A DNA stretch of 64,000 nt, taken from contig NZ_CP009285.1 of assembly GCF_000758665.1 (NCBI RefSeq), forward strand, positions 8,092,809 to 8,156,808, in the 5' to 3' direction. Below, piece by piece: positions 16,251 to 25,226 of the stretch. Position 1 is the stretch's first letter, and each line of letters begins with the position of its first letter. The DNA comes from Paenibacillus borealis. Its GTDB lineage: Bacteria > Bacillota > Bacilli > Paenibacillales > Paenibacillaceae. The notes under the pieces are model-generated. The model saw nothing but the letters and a program-made list of their open reading frames with translations, was not told where the DNA came from and searched no databases. Position numbers and translations under genes: made by a program.

Positions 16251-16294
16251 AAAGAAGCTCTCTCTACCCGAACCCGGGCGGAAAGAGCTTCTTT
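16251..16294. terminator. Bidirectional terminator between DUF2252 and cydC
   Basis: Arms AAAGAAGCTCT (16251-16261) and AGAGCTTCTTT (16284-16294) between two convergent genes. Confidence 0.75.
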
Positions 16295-16305
16295 GTATGT
16301 CAATA

Positions 16306-18105
16306 TTATTTCTCAGCCGCCGCATTCATGAGTTGGCTCGGCCGGTCCAGCTCATACAGCTTGCGGTAACGCGGTTCCCGCTCCATCAGCTCCGCATGGG
16401 TGCCGCGCATCTCCACCAGGCCATTCTCCATGAAAATCACCTCGTCCATCTGCTCCGCACCCACCAGATGATGGGTAACCCAGATCAGCGTCTTGCCCGC
16501 CATCGCCTCGAACATGGTGGCCAGCAGCTCGCGCTCCGTGCGCGGATCAAGGCCTACCGTCGGCTCATCGAGCACAACGACCGGCGTATTCTGCAGCAGA
16601 ATACGGGCCAGAGCGATCCGCTGGCGCTCTCCGCCGGAGAAGCGCTGCCCTGCTTCGCGTACCGGAGTGTTGTAGCCCTCCGGCAGCGAAGAGATCAATG
16701 GATCCAGCTTCGCCAGGGCTGCCGCCTGCTTAACCGCTGCCTCCGAAGCCCCCGGGTCCCCGAGCCGGATATTGTTCGCCACCGTAGTGTCGAACAGATG
16801 CGGGCTCTGGTTCAGCACGGCGATGAGCTGCGGAATCTGCTCACCGTAAGCCGCAGCGTCAATTCCGTTAATCGTGGCGGAGCCGATGGTAGGCGTGATT
16901 ACGCCTTGCACCATCTTGAGCAGCGTCGATTTACCGGCTCCGCTGCGGCCGATCACGGCAACCTTCCGGCCCTGCGGCAGGTCCAGCACCATATTCTGCA
17001 CTGACCAGTCGTCTCCCGCCGCATAGCGGTAGCCCGCCGACTTCAGTTCAATATGGGCCTGCCCGCTGGCCTGGATAGCCTGCACAGCAGCGGCAGCCTT
17101 CGCCTTGGCTTCTGCATTCTTGGCTGCTTCGGCCGCAAGCGGCACAGCTCCCTCCGCTGCTCCCACCCCCTCCAAGCGCTCCAGTGAATTCCGGTATTGC
17201 GGAATTTTCTCGACGGCCTCGGATACAGGCAGGAAAGCATCTGCTACCGGGAAGACGACCAATACGAACGCGGCAATCAGCGTTCCGGCAATCGCTCCAT
17301 CGGCATACTGTCCGCCTGCCCAGTAGAGCAGGGACAGCACGCCAAGCCCGACAACGGCTTGGCCGATGAACATGCGCAGCCGCGCCCAGCGCCGCAGCGC
17401 ACCGTCTGTGCGGGCGACGGTCTGCTCGTCGGCCTCATAGGTGTCGACGAACTGGCTCTGCCGTCCGCTGATGACCCAGTCGCCCAGACCCAGCACGGCA
17501 TCGGTCAGCTTCTGATACAGCCGGTTGCGCTCCTGCTTCACCTGACGCTGACGTTTCTGGGTGAACAGCAGGGAGATCAGCGGCAATACGGCCACCAGAA
17601 TCAGCATGTATAAGCCCATAAGCAGGGCAAACGCCAGATCAAACGTGCCGAGCGAAATAACGGCTACCGCATAGATCAGGAGTGCGATGATGCTCGGGAA
17701 GACCGTGCGGAGATATACATTCTGCAGATATTCGATATCATCCGCGAGCATGCCGAGAATATCCCCGGTCCGGAAGCGCGAGGACAGGAACAACGCCTGC
17801 GGCTCCAGAATGTTGTAGAGCCGGATGCGCATCTTCGAGAGAATGCGCAGAATCGTGTCATGTCCTACGAGCCGCTCCACATAGTGAATGACGGCCCGGC
17901 TTGTCCCGAACGTGCGCACGCCGACAATCGGCACATAGATCATCAGTATATTTTCCGGCGGAATCGATGCCTTCGAGATCAGGAACCCCGAGGTATACAT
18001 CAGGGACGATGCCGAGAAGATCGTCAGTGCGCCCAGTGCAATAATCAGCACGAACCGCCAGAAGTAGGCAGAGTAATAGGGAGCAAACCATCCTTCACGT
18101 TTCAA
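16306..18105 (-). CDS. cydC: ABC transporter CydC (thiol exporter for cytochrome bd assembly)
   Basis: A 599-residue half-transporter. Six N-terminal membrane segments (about residues 15-300) are followed by an ATPase domain with Walker A GRSGAGKST, signature FSGGERQRIALAR and Walker B VVVLDEP. CydDC exports cysteine/glutathione and is needed for maturation of cytochrome bd oxidase. Overlaps cydD by 4 nt (start ATG 18105 within the cydD stop region), giving the operon cydA-B-D-C on the minus strand. An Ala/Glu-rich linker (about 315-350) sits between the domains. Confidence 0.93.
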   Translation of the reverse strand: MKREGWFAPYYSAYFWRFVLIIALGALTIFSASSLMYTSGFLISKASIPPENILMIYVPIVGVRTFGTSRAVIHYVERLVGHDTILRILSKMRIRLYNILEPQALFLSSRFRTGDILGMLADDIEYLQNVYLRTVFPSIIALLIYAVAVISLGTFDLAFALLMGLYMLILVAVLPLISLLFTQKRQRQVKQERNRLYQKLTDAVLGLGDWVISGRQSQFVDTYEADEQTVARTDGALRRWARLRMFIGQAVVGLGVLSLLYWAGGQYADGAIAGTLIAAFVLVVFPVADAFLPVSEAVEKIPQYRNSLERLEGVGAAEGAVPLAAEAAKNAEAKAKAAAAVQAIQASGQAHIELKSAGYRYAAGDDWSVQNMVLDLPQGRKVAVIGRSGAGKSTLLKMVQGVITPTIGSATINGIDAAAYGEQIPQLIAVLNQSPHLFDTTVANNIRLGDPGASEAAVKQAAALAKLDPLISSLPEGYNTPVREAGQRFSGGERQRIALARILLQNTPVVVLDEPTVGLDPRTERELLATMFEAMAGKTLIWVTHHLVGAEQMDEVIFMENGLVEMRGTHAELMEREPRYRKLYELDRPSQLMNAAAEK

Positions 18106-19865
18106 TGGATTCCCTCCAATTGACTTTGAATAAGCCCGTAGTAGGCACCCTTGCGGGCGGTCAGTTCGCTATGTGTGCCGATTTCGGCAACGCGTCCCTG
18201 CTGCATGACGACAATCAGATCCATGTCGGTCATCCAGTGCAGGCGGTGCGTAGCCAGGAATACCAGCTTGCCTGCGAACAGCGGCAGCATCGTTTCCTTC
18301 AACTCATATTCTGTCTCAATGTCCAAGTGAGCCGTCGGCTCATCCAGAAGCATAACCGGGCGGCTGCTCAAGAGCGCACGGGCCAGTGCCACACGCTGCT
18401 CTTGTCCGCCGCTGAGCGAACGTCCGCCGCCGCCGATCATTTCATCCAGGCCGCCAGGCAGCGAGGATATCAGCTTCGATAGTCCGGCGGACTCCAGTGC
18501 AGCCGCAACAGCTTCCTGCGTAGCCTCCGGATAATAGAACCGCACATTGTCAGCCAATGTGCCGCTGAAGATGTAAGGACGCTGCGGAATATAAGCGGTC
18601 TGCTTGCGCCAGTCCTCATCCGTAAGCGCACTGACCCCATTTCCGTTAATTGTGATGTTACCGGAGGTCGGATGAAGGAAGCCGCCCAGGATATCCACGA
18701 GCGTAGACTTGCCTGCTCCGCTCTCCCCGATAATTCCGATCTTGGCATATCCCTTGAATTCGAGATTCACCTCTTCAAGCGAGGAGGCACCGTCGTCTTC
18801 ATATTTCACGCTGACTCCATTAAGCCGTAAACTGCTGTTATTGTTCCACGTGAAAAACGCTCCAGGTGCCTTGCCATCTTGTATAGCTTCCTGTCCCCCC
18901 GGCTCCAGCAGCTTCGCCTGCACGGTCTCACGGTCAATGATGCTCTTCATTGCTTCTCCGGCTTCCTTGCCGTCGAGTGTGGCATGGAAGTCCGCACCCA
19001 CCAGCCGCACCGGCAAGAAATATTCCGGAGCCAGTATAAGGATTGTTAAGCCTGTAACCAGTGTCATCTGCTCATTAACCAGCCGCAGACCGAGGCTTAC
19101 TGCCACCGAAGCCACCGACAGCATGGTGAAGAAGTCCATGGCGAATGAAGACAGGAACGCCACGCGCAGCGTACGCATCGTGGCCGAACGGTAGCGGTCG
19201 CTGACCGTAGCAATACTCTCGCTATGGCTGCGGCTGCGCCCAAGGAATTTCAGCGTTTCCAGACCGCGCAGCGAATCCACGAAATGATTGGAAAGCGTAC
19301 GGTAGGACTTCAGCTGGCGGTCCATTTGCTTGCGGGCCGTCATGCCGATCAGAATCATGAAGACAATGATGATCGGCATGGTTAAGGTAAGAATGACACC
19401 GCTGGACGTATCCTCGGTGTACACATAGACAAGCAGCAGGGCCGGTGTTACCGCCATGCCGACCATCCGCGGAATAATCAGTTCCAGGTAGGTGCGGAAC
19501 TTGGTTACTCCTTCAAGCACAAGTGTGACCACATTCCCGGTTCCCCGGTCCCCTACCAGCCTCGGTCCCAGCTGGAACAGCTTATCCATCATTTGTCTCC
19601 GCATGCTGCTGCCGGTAGCTTCCGCGAAGCGGTAAGCTGTGCGGCTCATCAGCATGGCACAGGCATGGCGCACGAGAAATGCAAGAAGGAACAAGAGCGA
19701 TTTAGCCCCTTGTTCCTTCAGCGGTTCTCCCGCAAACAGCGCAGAGACAACTTCGGCCAGCGATTTCGCCAGCAGAAGAATGGACAGGCTTTGCACCAGG
19801 GTAAGGAAGCCGACAATCAGAAAGACAGGCTTTACTCCTTTGTACCCAAGCAAATTTTTATCCAT
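18102..19865 (-). CDS. cydD: ABC transporter CydD
   Basis: A 587-residue half-transporter partner of CydC. Membrane domain in the N-terminal 310 residues, ATPase domain with Walker A GESGAGKST, signature LSGGQEQRVALAR and Walker B VMLLDEPTAHLD. The ATG at 19865 overlaps the cydB stop by 1 nt. The gene contains TGTTCCACGTGAAAAA at 18842-18857, two mismatches from the parS consensus. In the Bacillus cyd operon the order is also A-B-C-D with overlapping genes; the two subunits are assigned here by order and similarity, and could be labelled the other way round. Confidence 0.9.
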   Translation of the reverse strand: MDKNLLGYKGVKPVFLIVGFLTLVQSLSILLLAKSLAEVVSALFAGEPLKEQGAKSLLFLLAFLVRHACAMLMSRTAYRFAEATGSSMRRQMMDKLFQLGPRLVGDRGTGNVVTLVLEGVTKFRTYLELIIPRMVGMAVTPALLLVYVYTEDTSSGVILTLTMPIIIVFMILIGMTARKQMDRQLKSYRTLSNHFVDSLRGLETLKFLGRSRSHSESIATVSDRYRSATMRTLRVAFLSSFAMDFFTMLSVASVAVSLGLRLVNEQMTLVTGLTILILAPEYFLPVRLVGADFHATLDGKEAGEAMKSIIDRETVQAKLLEPGGQEAIQDGKAPGAFFTWNNNSSLRLNGVSVKYEDDGASSLEEVNLEFKGYAKIGIIGESGAGKSTLVDILGGFLHPTSGNITINGNGVSALTDEDWRKQTAYIPQRPYIFSGTLADNVRFYYPEATQEAVAAALESAGLSKLISSLPGGLDEMIGGGGRSLSGGQEQRVALARALLSSRPVMLLDEPTAHLDIETEYELKETMLPLFAGKLVFLATHRLHWMTDMDLIVVMQQGRVAEIGTHSELTARKGAYYGLIQSQLEGIH

Positions 19866-20881
19866 TAGTATTCAAGATGCTCCTTCTCGTGAACCCGTTT
19901 GTGGAAGATGAAATAACTCCAGATCTGATAGCCCAGCACGAATGGCAGCAGCGTCAGGGCAACGATCGTCATTACCTTCAGTGAATAGTGGCCGGAAGCC
20001 GCATTCGTAATCGTCAGGTTGAACGCCTGATCCAGCGAGCTGATCATCACCCGCGGGAACAGTCCGATGAAGATCGAAGCTACCGACAGCGCCATTACCG
20101 CTCCGGTCATTCCGAAGGCATAACCATCCTTCTTCTTAGTCATGAAATATCCGGCGAGCAGATAAGCAACTACGCCCAGAACAACTACAATCCATAGCAG
20201 TGTTCCGCGTTTATCGAAGATATCCGTCATGGTGTACGTCATAATAACGAAGGCTACCAGCAGCGCTGCCAGCGGGATCAGCAGTTTCTGGGCCAGCTTG
20301 CGTGCCCGTTCCTGCAAGTCTCCAAGGGTACGGAGCGTGGTGAACATCAGTCCATGTACCAGACACAGCAGGACTACTGTAATTCCCGCTACAACTGTAT
20401 AGGCATTAACGATATCGAAGAAACCGGCATACATCTGCATATCCCCGTCAATCGGCAAGCCTTTGATGAAGCTGGCAAACACCACAGCCAGCAGGAACGG
20501 CGGCAGGAAGCTGCCGAAGAAGATGCAGACATCCCAGGTTTTCTGCCATACCTTCGAATCACGTTTACCTCTGAATTCAAAGGCAACACCGCGGGCAATC
20601 AGCGCCAGCAGGGCGAACACAAACGGGATATAGAATCCGCTGAAGAGCGTCGCGTACCAATGCGGGAATGCGGCAAACATTGCGCCCGCCCCCGTAATCA
20701 GCCATACTTCATTCGCATCCCAGAACGGACCGATGGAATTAATCAGCACCCGGCGCTCTGTATCATTCTTGGCGAGAATCTGAGTCTCCATCCCTACGCC
20801 GAAGTCAAAGCCTTCAAGGAAGAAGAATCCGACAAACAGCACTGCAATCAGCAGAAACCACAATTCATTAAGAGAAAGCAT
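19865..20881 (-). CDS. cydB: Cytochrome bd ubiquinol oxidase subunit II
   Basis: A 338-residue integral membrane protein with about 8-9 helices. LWFLLIAVLFVGFFFLEGFDFGVG at the N-terminus and GPFWDANEVWLI are hallmark CydB segments. With CydA it forms the high-affinity quinol oxidase used under low oxygen. The start at ATG 20881 is set by AAGGAGGA 8 nt upstream; it overlaps the end of cydA by 14 nt, so translation is coupled. A longer frame open upstream is not the real start. Confidence 0.95.
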   Translation of the reverse strand: MLSLNELWFLLIAVLFVGFFFLEGFDFGVGMETQILAKNDTERRVLINSIGPFWDANEVWLITGAGAMFAAFPHWYATLFSGFYIPFVFALLALIARGVAFEFRGKRDSKVWQKTWDVCIFFGSFLPPFLLAVVFASFIKGLPIDGDMQMYAGFFDIVNAYTVVAGITVVLLCLVHGLMFTTLRTLGDLQERARKLAQKLLIPLAALLVAFVIMTYTMTDIFDKRGTLLWIVVVLGVVAYLLAGYFMTKKKDGYAFGMTGAVMALSVASIFIGLFPRVMISSLDQAFNLTITNAASGHYSLKVMTIVALTLLPFVLGYQIWSYFIFHKRVHEKEHLEY

Positions 20882-22274
20882 GGGTTGATTCCTCCTTGTT
20901 ATACGGATCGTGGGATTCGCCGTGGTCGTTATCCATAGCATAAGGCCCTTTTTTGATAACTTTGATGAACAGGCCAATCAGCACTGCACCCAGTATGGCA
21001 TAAATTGCGGTAAATGAAATCACTGAGAATAACACCTGTCCGCTCGTAATATTAGGTGATACACTGTCTTCTGTAGTCATTAGTCCGAATACCGTCCATG
21101 GCTGACGCCCCATCTCCGTCATAATCCAGCCCGAAGTGTTGGCAATCGGCGGGAGCAGCAGCCCCCAGAACATGAACCGCATGAACCAGGTATTCGGTTT
21201 GTCCATCTTTTTGCGCCACATGAGATAGATGGCATACACGCCAAGCGCGATCATCAGTGAGCCTGCAGCCACCATAATCCGGAAGCTCCAGAACGTTGTT
21301 TTGACAGGTGGGATATAGTCTCCCGGTCCATATGCCTGCTCATATTCCGCCTGCAGCTGATTCATCCCTTTCACTTCACCGGAGAATTTACTGTAGGACA
21401 GGAAGCTTAGCAGATAGGGAACCTGAATTTCATTGCTGTTGGTTTTGTTATCCGTGTCAATATTGGCAAAGATCGTCCATGGTGCCGGGTCGCCGCTCTC
21501 ACCCCAGAGTGCTTCGGAGGCGGCCATCTTCATCGGCTGGGTCTCTACCAGATACTGTGCCTGGGCATGACCTGCAACAGCTACGCCGAATGAAGAGATA
21601 ATACCAACAATGGCTGCGATTTCGAACGATTTCCGGAAAAAAGGAACGTCCTGCTTCTTGAGTAATTTATAAGCACTGATCCCCGTTACCAGGAATGCGC
21701 CTGTAGCGTATGCAGCGAGTACTGTATGCGGAAACTCCACCAGCAGCTGCCCGTTCGTGATCAGTGCGAAGATATCATTCATTTCCGCCCGCCCGTTATT
21801 CACCTGGAAGCCTACCGGATGCTGCATGAACGAGTTCGCCAGCAGAATCCAGAATGCCGACAGCATCGTTCCGAGTGCTACCAGCCAGATGGAGACGAGA
21901 TGGACCTTCTTGGATACCTTATCCCAGCCGAAGATCCAGATTCCGATGAACGTGGACTCCAGGAAGAATGCGAGCAAGGCTTCAATAGCCAGCGGGGCTC
22001 CAAAAACATCGCCGACGAAGCGTGAATAGTCAGACCAGTTCATTCCGAACTGGAACTCCTGCAATATCCCTGTCACTACGCCTACTGCGAAGTTAATGAG
22101 GAACAGCTTCCCCCAGAACTGCGCCATTCTTTTGTACTCTTCATTGCCTTTTCTAACGTACATGGTCTCCATAATAGCAATTAAGAGCGCTAGTCCGATC
22201 GATACCGGCACAAAGAAATAATGAAAAATCGTCGTCGACGCAAATTGTATACGCGACAGCATTACTGTATCCAT
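20868..22274 (-). CDS. cydA: Cytochrome bd ubiquinol oxidase subunit I
   Basis: A 468-residue haem-carrying subunit of cytochrome bd. RIQFASTTIFHYFFVPVSIG holds the haem-ligand His near residue 18, and GRQPWTVFGLMTTEDSVSPN is the conserved periplasmic Q-loop-adjacent segment. The Q loop is short, as in Bacillales. Start ATG 22274 behind GGGGAG. First gene of cydABDC; two Rex-type operators upstream (22337-22352 and 22388-22405) imply induction when NADH/NAD+ rises, that is, under oxygen limitation. Confidence 0.96.
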   Translation of the reverse strand: MDTVMLSRIQFASTTIFHYFFVPVSIGLALLIAIMETMYVRKGNEEYKRMAQFWGKLFLINFAVGVVTGILQEFQFGMNWSDYSRFVGDVFGAPLAIEALLAFFLESTFIGIWIFGWDKVSKKVHLVSIWLVALGTMLSAFWILLANSFMQHPVGFQVNNGRAEMNDIFALITNGQLLVEFPHTVLAAYATGAFLVTGISAYKLLKKQDVPFFRKSFEIAAIVGIISSFGVAVAGHAQAQYLVETQPMKMAASEALWGESGDPAPWTIFANIDTDNKTNSNEIQVPYLLSFLSYSKFSGEVKGMNQLQAEYEQAYGPGDYIPPVKTTFWSFRIMVAAGSLMIALGVYAIYLMWRKKMDKPNTWFMRFMFWGLLLPPIANTSGWIMTEMGRQPWTVFGLMTTEDSVSPNITSGQVLFSVISFTAIYAILGAVLIGLFIKVIKKGPYAMDNDHGESHDPYNKEESTHAFS

Positions 22275-22336
22275 ATTTCTCCCCTTCCTTCTCCCCATTC
22301 GATATGTCTATTCTGTCAAATTTCCAGGGCCTTAAG

Positions 22337-22405
22337 TGTGATAATTATCACATTATACACCCTGTTTCAGCATGAAAATCAATAAATTTGTGACAAATAT
22401 CACAA
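22337..22405 (-). promoter_or_regulatory. cyd promoter with two Rex-type operators
   Basis: TGTGATAATTATCACA at 22337-22352 and TTGTGACAAATATCACAA at 22388-22405 both fit the Rex pattern TGTGA-N6-TCACA. The first directly abuts a TATAAT -10 on the minus strand (22352-22357), so Rex would block transcription start of cydABDC. The -35 is weak. Confidence 0.85.
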
Positions 22406-22420
22406 TATTACATAAAGAAA

Positions 22421-22450
22421 GCAAAAAAAATAAGACGGTTTCGCCGTCTT
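22421..22450 (-). terminator. Intrinsic terminator of the ydjO-like gene
   Basis: AAGACGG / CCGTCTT stem followed by U8 on the minus strand. Confidence 0.85.
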
Positions 22451-22497
22451 GAATTTGTTCATCATTTATAGTTGTCTTGGTTCATAAAGGCATTGGT

Positions 22498-22728
22498 TTA
22501 GGTAATGGAAATACCTTTCTTAAGCGATTTGAGATCGCCATTCGAATTAAGCAATTGCGGCAGCATCTTCATGCTACGAACCATGGGGGAATGACAGAGA
22601 CGGCAAGAAGGCGCATGCTCAAATGCGAAATTATCCCTCATCCATCCGTTACATCCATCGTTGGTACAGGCCCATATTGCGGTATTTTCTTCCGGTACTT
22701 CCTCCAAAGGCTTCTTCCGGTAGTTCAT
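22498..22728 (-). CDS. YdjO-like cold-inducible small protein
   Basis: A 76-residue protein with two cysteine pairs: WACTNDGCNGWMRDNF (Cys20, Cys25) and SCRLCHSPM (about 42-45), matching the YdjO family of cold-induced, probably zinc-binding Bacillales proteins. Function unknown. Start at ATG 22728 with GGGAGG upstream. It lies directly downstream of a cold-shock protein gene, separated by a terminator, a common pairing that supports a role in cold adaptation. Confidence 0.85.
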   Translation of the reverse strand: MNYRKKPLEEVPEENTAIWACTNDGCNGWMRDNFAFEHAPSCRLCHSPMVRSMKMLPQLLNSNGDLKSLKKGISIT

Positions 22729-22770
22729 TGCCGTTCCTCCCTTCCTTTATGTTACAAGCTCAGTAACGAT

Positions 22771-22807
22771 AAAAAAAGACCGTCCCAACTTTCACAAGCG
22801 GGGACGG
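22771..22807 (-). terminator. Intrinsic terminator of the csp gene
   Basis: CCGTCCC / GGGACGG stem followed by TCTTTTTTT on the minus strand. Confidence 0.88.
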
Positions 22808-22820
22808 CACCTTCTATTAA

Positions 22821-23021
22821 TTACAGTTTTACAACGTTTTCGGCTTGTGGTCCGCGGTTGCCTTGAACAACGTTGAATTCAACGCGTTGGCCTTCGTCCA
22901 AAGTTTTGAAGCCGTCGCCAGTGATTGCGCTGAAGTGAACGAATACGTCGCTTCCGCCTTCAACTTCGATGAAACCGAATCCTTTTTCTGCGTTGAACCA
23001 TTTAACTGTACCTGTTTGCAT
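22821..23021 (-). CDS. Cold-shock protein (CspB/CspD-like)
   Basis: A 66-residue single OB-fold cold-shock domain with both RNA-binding motifs, KGFGFI (RNP1) and VFVHF (RNP2). It acts as a nucleic-acid chaperone that loosens mRNA structure at low temperature. The start is ATG 23021 with GGAGG 8 nt upstream. The 5' untranslated region appears long (the nearest promoter-like pair, TTGAAA-17-TACAAC, is about 90 nt upstream), typical of cold-shock mRNAs. Confidence 0.96.
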   Translation of the reverse strand: MQTGTVKWFNAEKGFGFIEVEGGSDVFVHFSAITGDGFKTLDEGQRVEFNVVQGNRGPQAENVVKL

Positions 23022-23415
23022 GTGTGTTACCTCCACAAATTTAAATTAATATGTTCTTTTTATCTTCAGACAAAGAAAAAATTCACACATTGAGAAAGGT
23101 TGTAATTCATTTGACAGCCCTTTTCAATGCGAGAATTAGGTATCAATTGTATGAATAATTTCATGTTACCACACCTTTATAACAAAGGCAAGCTGTCCTA
23201 TCCGAATTTCTCCGTTTTTTCCCTTATAAGGTCTTCTTCCCAATGTAAGGGTTACCAGTTGCCGTAAATAGTAATATTTAGAGCTGATATCATTGTTTAC
23301 CCCGTTGATTTGGACTTGAAACGGGCTCCGTCCTCTTATATTTGGCATAAGAGGACGGCATGAACCGTGTCCGTTATCCTGACTGCCCTATTATTATATA
23401 CGGCAGCTTCCGGTT
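23022..23415. other. Intergenic region csp-htrA with palindrome
   Basis: About 390 bp. The left part is the csp leader and promoter. A perfect 12-bp-arm hairpin (CCGTCCTCTTAT, loop 7 nt) at 23328-23358 may end htrA transcription but lacks a U-tract. A 60-codon minus-strand frame (23166-23348) has no ribosome binding site and starts inside this hairpin; I do not call it a gene. Confidence 0.5.
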
Positions 23416-24663
23416 TTATTCCTCGGGTTTCTCAAGAAGTTGTACGGTCACCTGCTTCACTTCACCATTGCGGTAAAATGTAATTTGCAGATCATCACCG
23501 ATCTTGGTGTGGTCATACAAATATTTGCGCAGAGCCAAGGTGGATGTAATCGACTTATCATCGAACTTGGTAATGACATCGTTGAATTGCAGGCCTGCAT
23601 CCTTCGCCGGTCCCACTGCATCCAATACCACAACCCCGTCGGTTACCGTAGTCGGAAGGTTAAGCTCCTTGCGCTGGTCTTCAGCCAGCGGTACATACGG
23701 ATTATTCAGATCCACAGAGTACACACCCAGGTATGAACGGGCGATTTTCCCATTGGTTGTAAGCTCGTCAGCTGTCTCCATCACATGATTGGCCGGAATG
23801 GCGAAGCCCAGTCCCTCCACACCCGTATCAGAGATCTTCATCGTGTTGATGCCAATCACTTTGCCGTCCAGATCGACCAGTGCGCCTCCGCTGTTGCCTT
23901 CATTAATGGCAGCATCGGTCTGGATAACCTCCTGCTCCCAGTCGTATACCCCATCCTGATTCAGGGATACAGGAATCGTCCGCTCCGTATAGCTGACAAT
24001 ACCTGAAGTGAGCGTATCCCCAAGCCCCAGCGGATTGCCGATCGCTATGACCGTCTCACCCAGACGCAGTTTGGAGGAATCACCGATCTGCGCAACGGTG
24101 TCAATTCCTTTGGCGTCAATAGAGAGTACTGCAATATCGCTCACCTTATCAGCACCAACCAGCTCCGCTTTGCGGGTCTCGCCGTCTACAGTCACAATTT
24201 CCAGCTTGCCGGCGCCTTCAATGACATGATTATTGGTAATGATGAATGCCTTATTGTCGTCCTTTTTATAGATAACTCCCGAGCCTAGTGCAGACTCATC
24301 GAGAATATTGAGTTCTTCGTTGTCTTCCTTATGGTTAATGATGCTGACCACCGCCGGGCGGACAAGCGCAGCAGCCTGAATAATCCGGTCATACGGATCC
24401 GCGCTGCTTACCGCTACCTTATCAATAACCGCCGGAGCCTGTGCTTTCTCCTCGGTCAGCTGTCCCGTAACCAGACTGAACAGCAATACAGCCACAACCG
24501 CACTGCATACTGAGCTGATCAGGGAAATCTGCCAGGTTGAAAGCGAACGCCGCGATCTGCGGACAGACCATTTCCCTTCGGCGTATCCTTTGGAGACACC
24601 CTGTTTGCCGGTTCTGCGCCGCGATACCTTGGTTGAATAGAAATCATCATCAAACAATCCCAC
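23416..24663 (-). CDS. HtrA/DegP-type membrane-anchored serine protease
   Basis: A 415-residue HtrA-like protease. A basic cytoplasmic N-terminus is followed by one membrane segment (about residues 52-75), a trypsin-like domain with His (TNNHVIEG), Asp (SDIAVL) and Ser (NEGNSGGAL), and one PDZ domain. It degrades or refolds misfolded exported proteins at the outer membrane face. The start is GTG 24663 behind GAGAGG; a longer upstream frame lacks a ribosome binding site. Downstream partner of walJ in position, as in B. subtilis (htrC/yyxA), but separated by 530 bp and a small plus-strand gene. Confidence 0.93.
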   Translation of the reverse strand: MGLFDDDFYSTKVSRRRTGKQGVSKGYAEGKWSVRRSRRSLSTWQISLISSVCSAVVAVLLFSLVTGQLTEEKAQAPAVIDKVAVSSADPYDRIIQAAALVRPAVVSIINHKEDNEELNILDESALGSGVIYKKDDNKAFIITNNHVIEGAGKLEIVTVDGETRKAELVGADKVSDIAVLSIDAKGIDTVAQIGDSSKLRLGETVIAIGNPLGLGDTLTSGIVSYTERTIPVSLNQDGVYDWEQEVIQTDAAINEGNSGGALVDLDGKVIGINTMKISDTGVEGLGFAIPANHVMETADELTTNGKIARSYLGVYSVDLNNPYVPLAEDQRKELNLPTTVTDGVVVLDAVGPAKDAGLQFNDVITKFDDKSITSTLALRKYLYDHTKIGDDLQITFYRNGEVKQVTVQLLEKPEE

Positions 24664-25019
24664 GTTAAATCCTCTCCCCTCTATTGCCACCGCATTCAAG
24701 ACCTGAACGCCAAGCAACCACGCCCGAGCTTAACCGCTATAACTCTTAGACTTCACAAAGTGCTAAAAGGTTTCACTTGATTCATTCACCACATTCCTGT
24801 GGGTTCTAAGCGCAAGGGGTGTCTCCTATTCTTTCAACCTACTAAAAAGTTTATAAGCTTATATACGGAATATTTTGCAACTTAAAAGACTACAATAGTA
24901 TTAGTACGCTCTATATGATTGTATCACAGGCAACAGCGCCGCCCACATTTTTTCTGTGTTAAATTACATGTGAAATATTTACATTTCCGCTACAATTCAT
25001 CTAAAAGGAGGGCCGGACT

Positions 25020-25226
25020 ATGGAGTCATTCTCAACAAGTATGGACCTGGTACAGTTTATCGGCAAGCTGGGGGATCTCAAGGATGAACACTATCATCTG
25101 ATTCTTGTCCAAAGTGCACTGATCGAGCTGCTGATTGCCAAGGGACTATTCTCCCGCCAGGAGCTGGAGCACCAAATCGCTGAACTGGACCGTCTTATGA
25201 CTGGCTCACCTTATCCCATGGCGTAG
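25020..25226 (+). CDS. Small hypothetical protein
   Basis: A 68-residue acidic, leucine-rich, probably helical protein (LVQFIGKLGDLKDEHYHLILVQSALIELLIAKGLFSRQELEHQIAELDRLM). ATG 25020 follows a strong AAAAGGAGG. No family recognised. It overlaps the 3' end of walJ by 32 bp on the opposite strand. The 24664-25019 spacer holds the divergent promoters of this gene and htrA; I see no other feature there. Confidence 0.7.
   Translation: MESFSTSMDLVQFIGKLGDLKDEHYHLILVQSALIELLIAKGLFSRQELEHQIAELDRLMTGSPYPMA

Noticed and set aside
23166..23348. 60-codon minus-strand ORF between csp and htrA
   Set aside because: No ribosome binding site; its start falls inside a perfect hairpin; no recognisable family.
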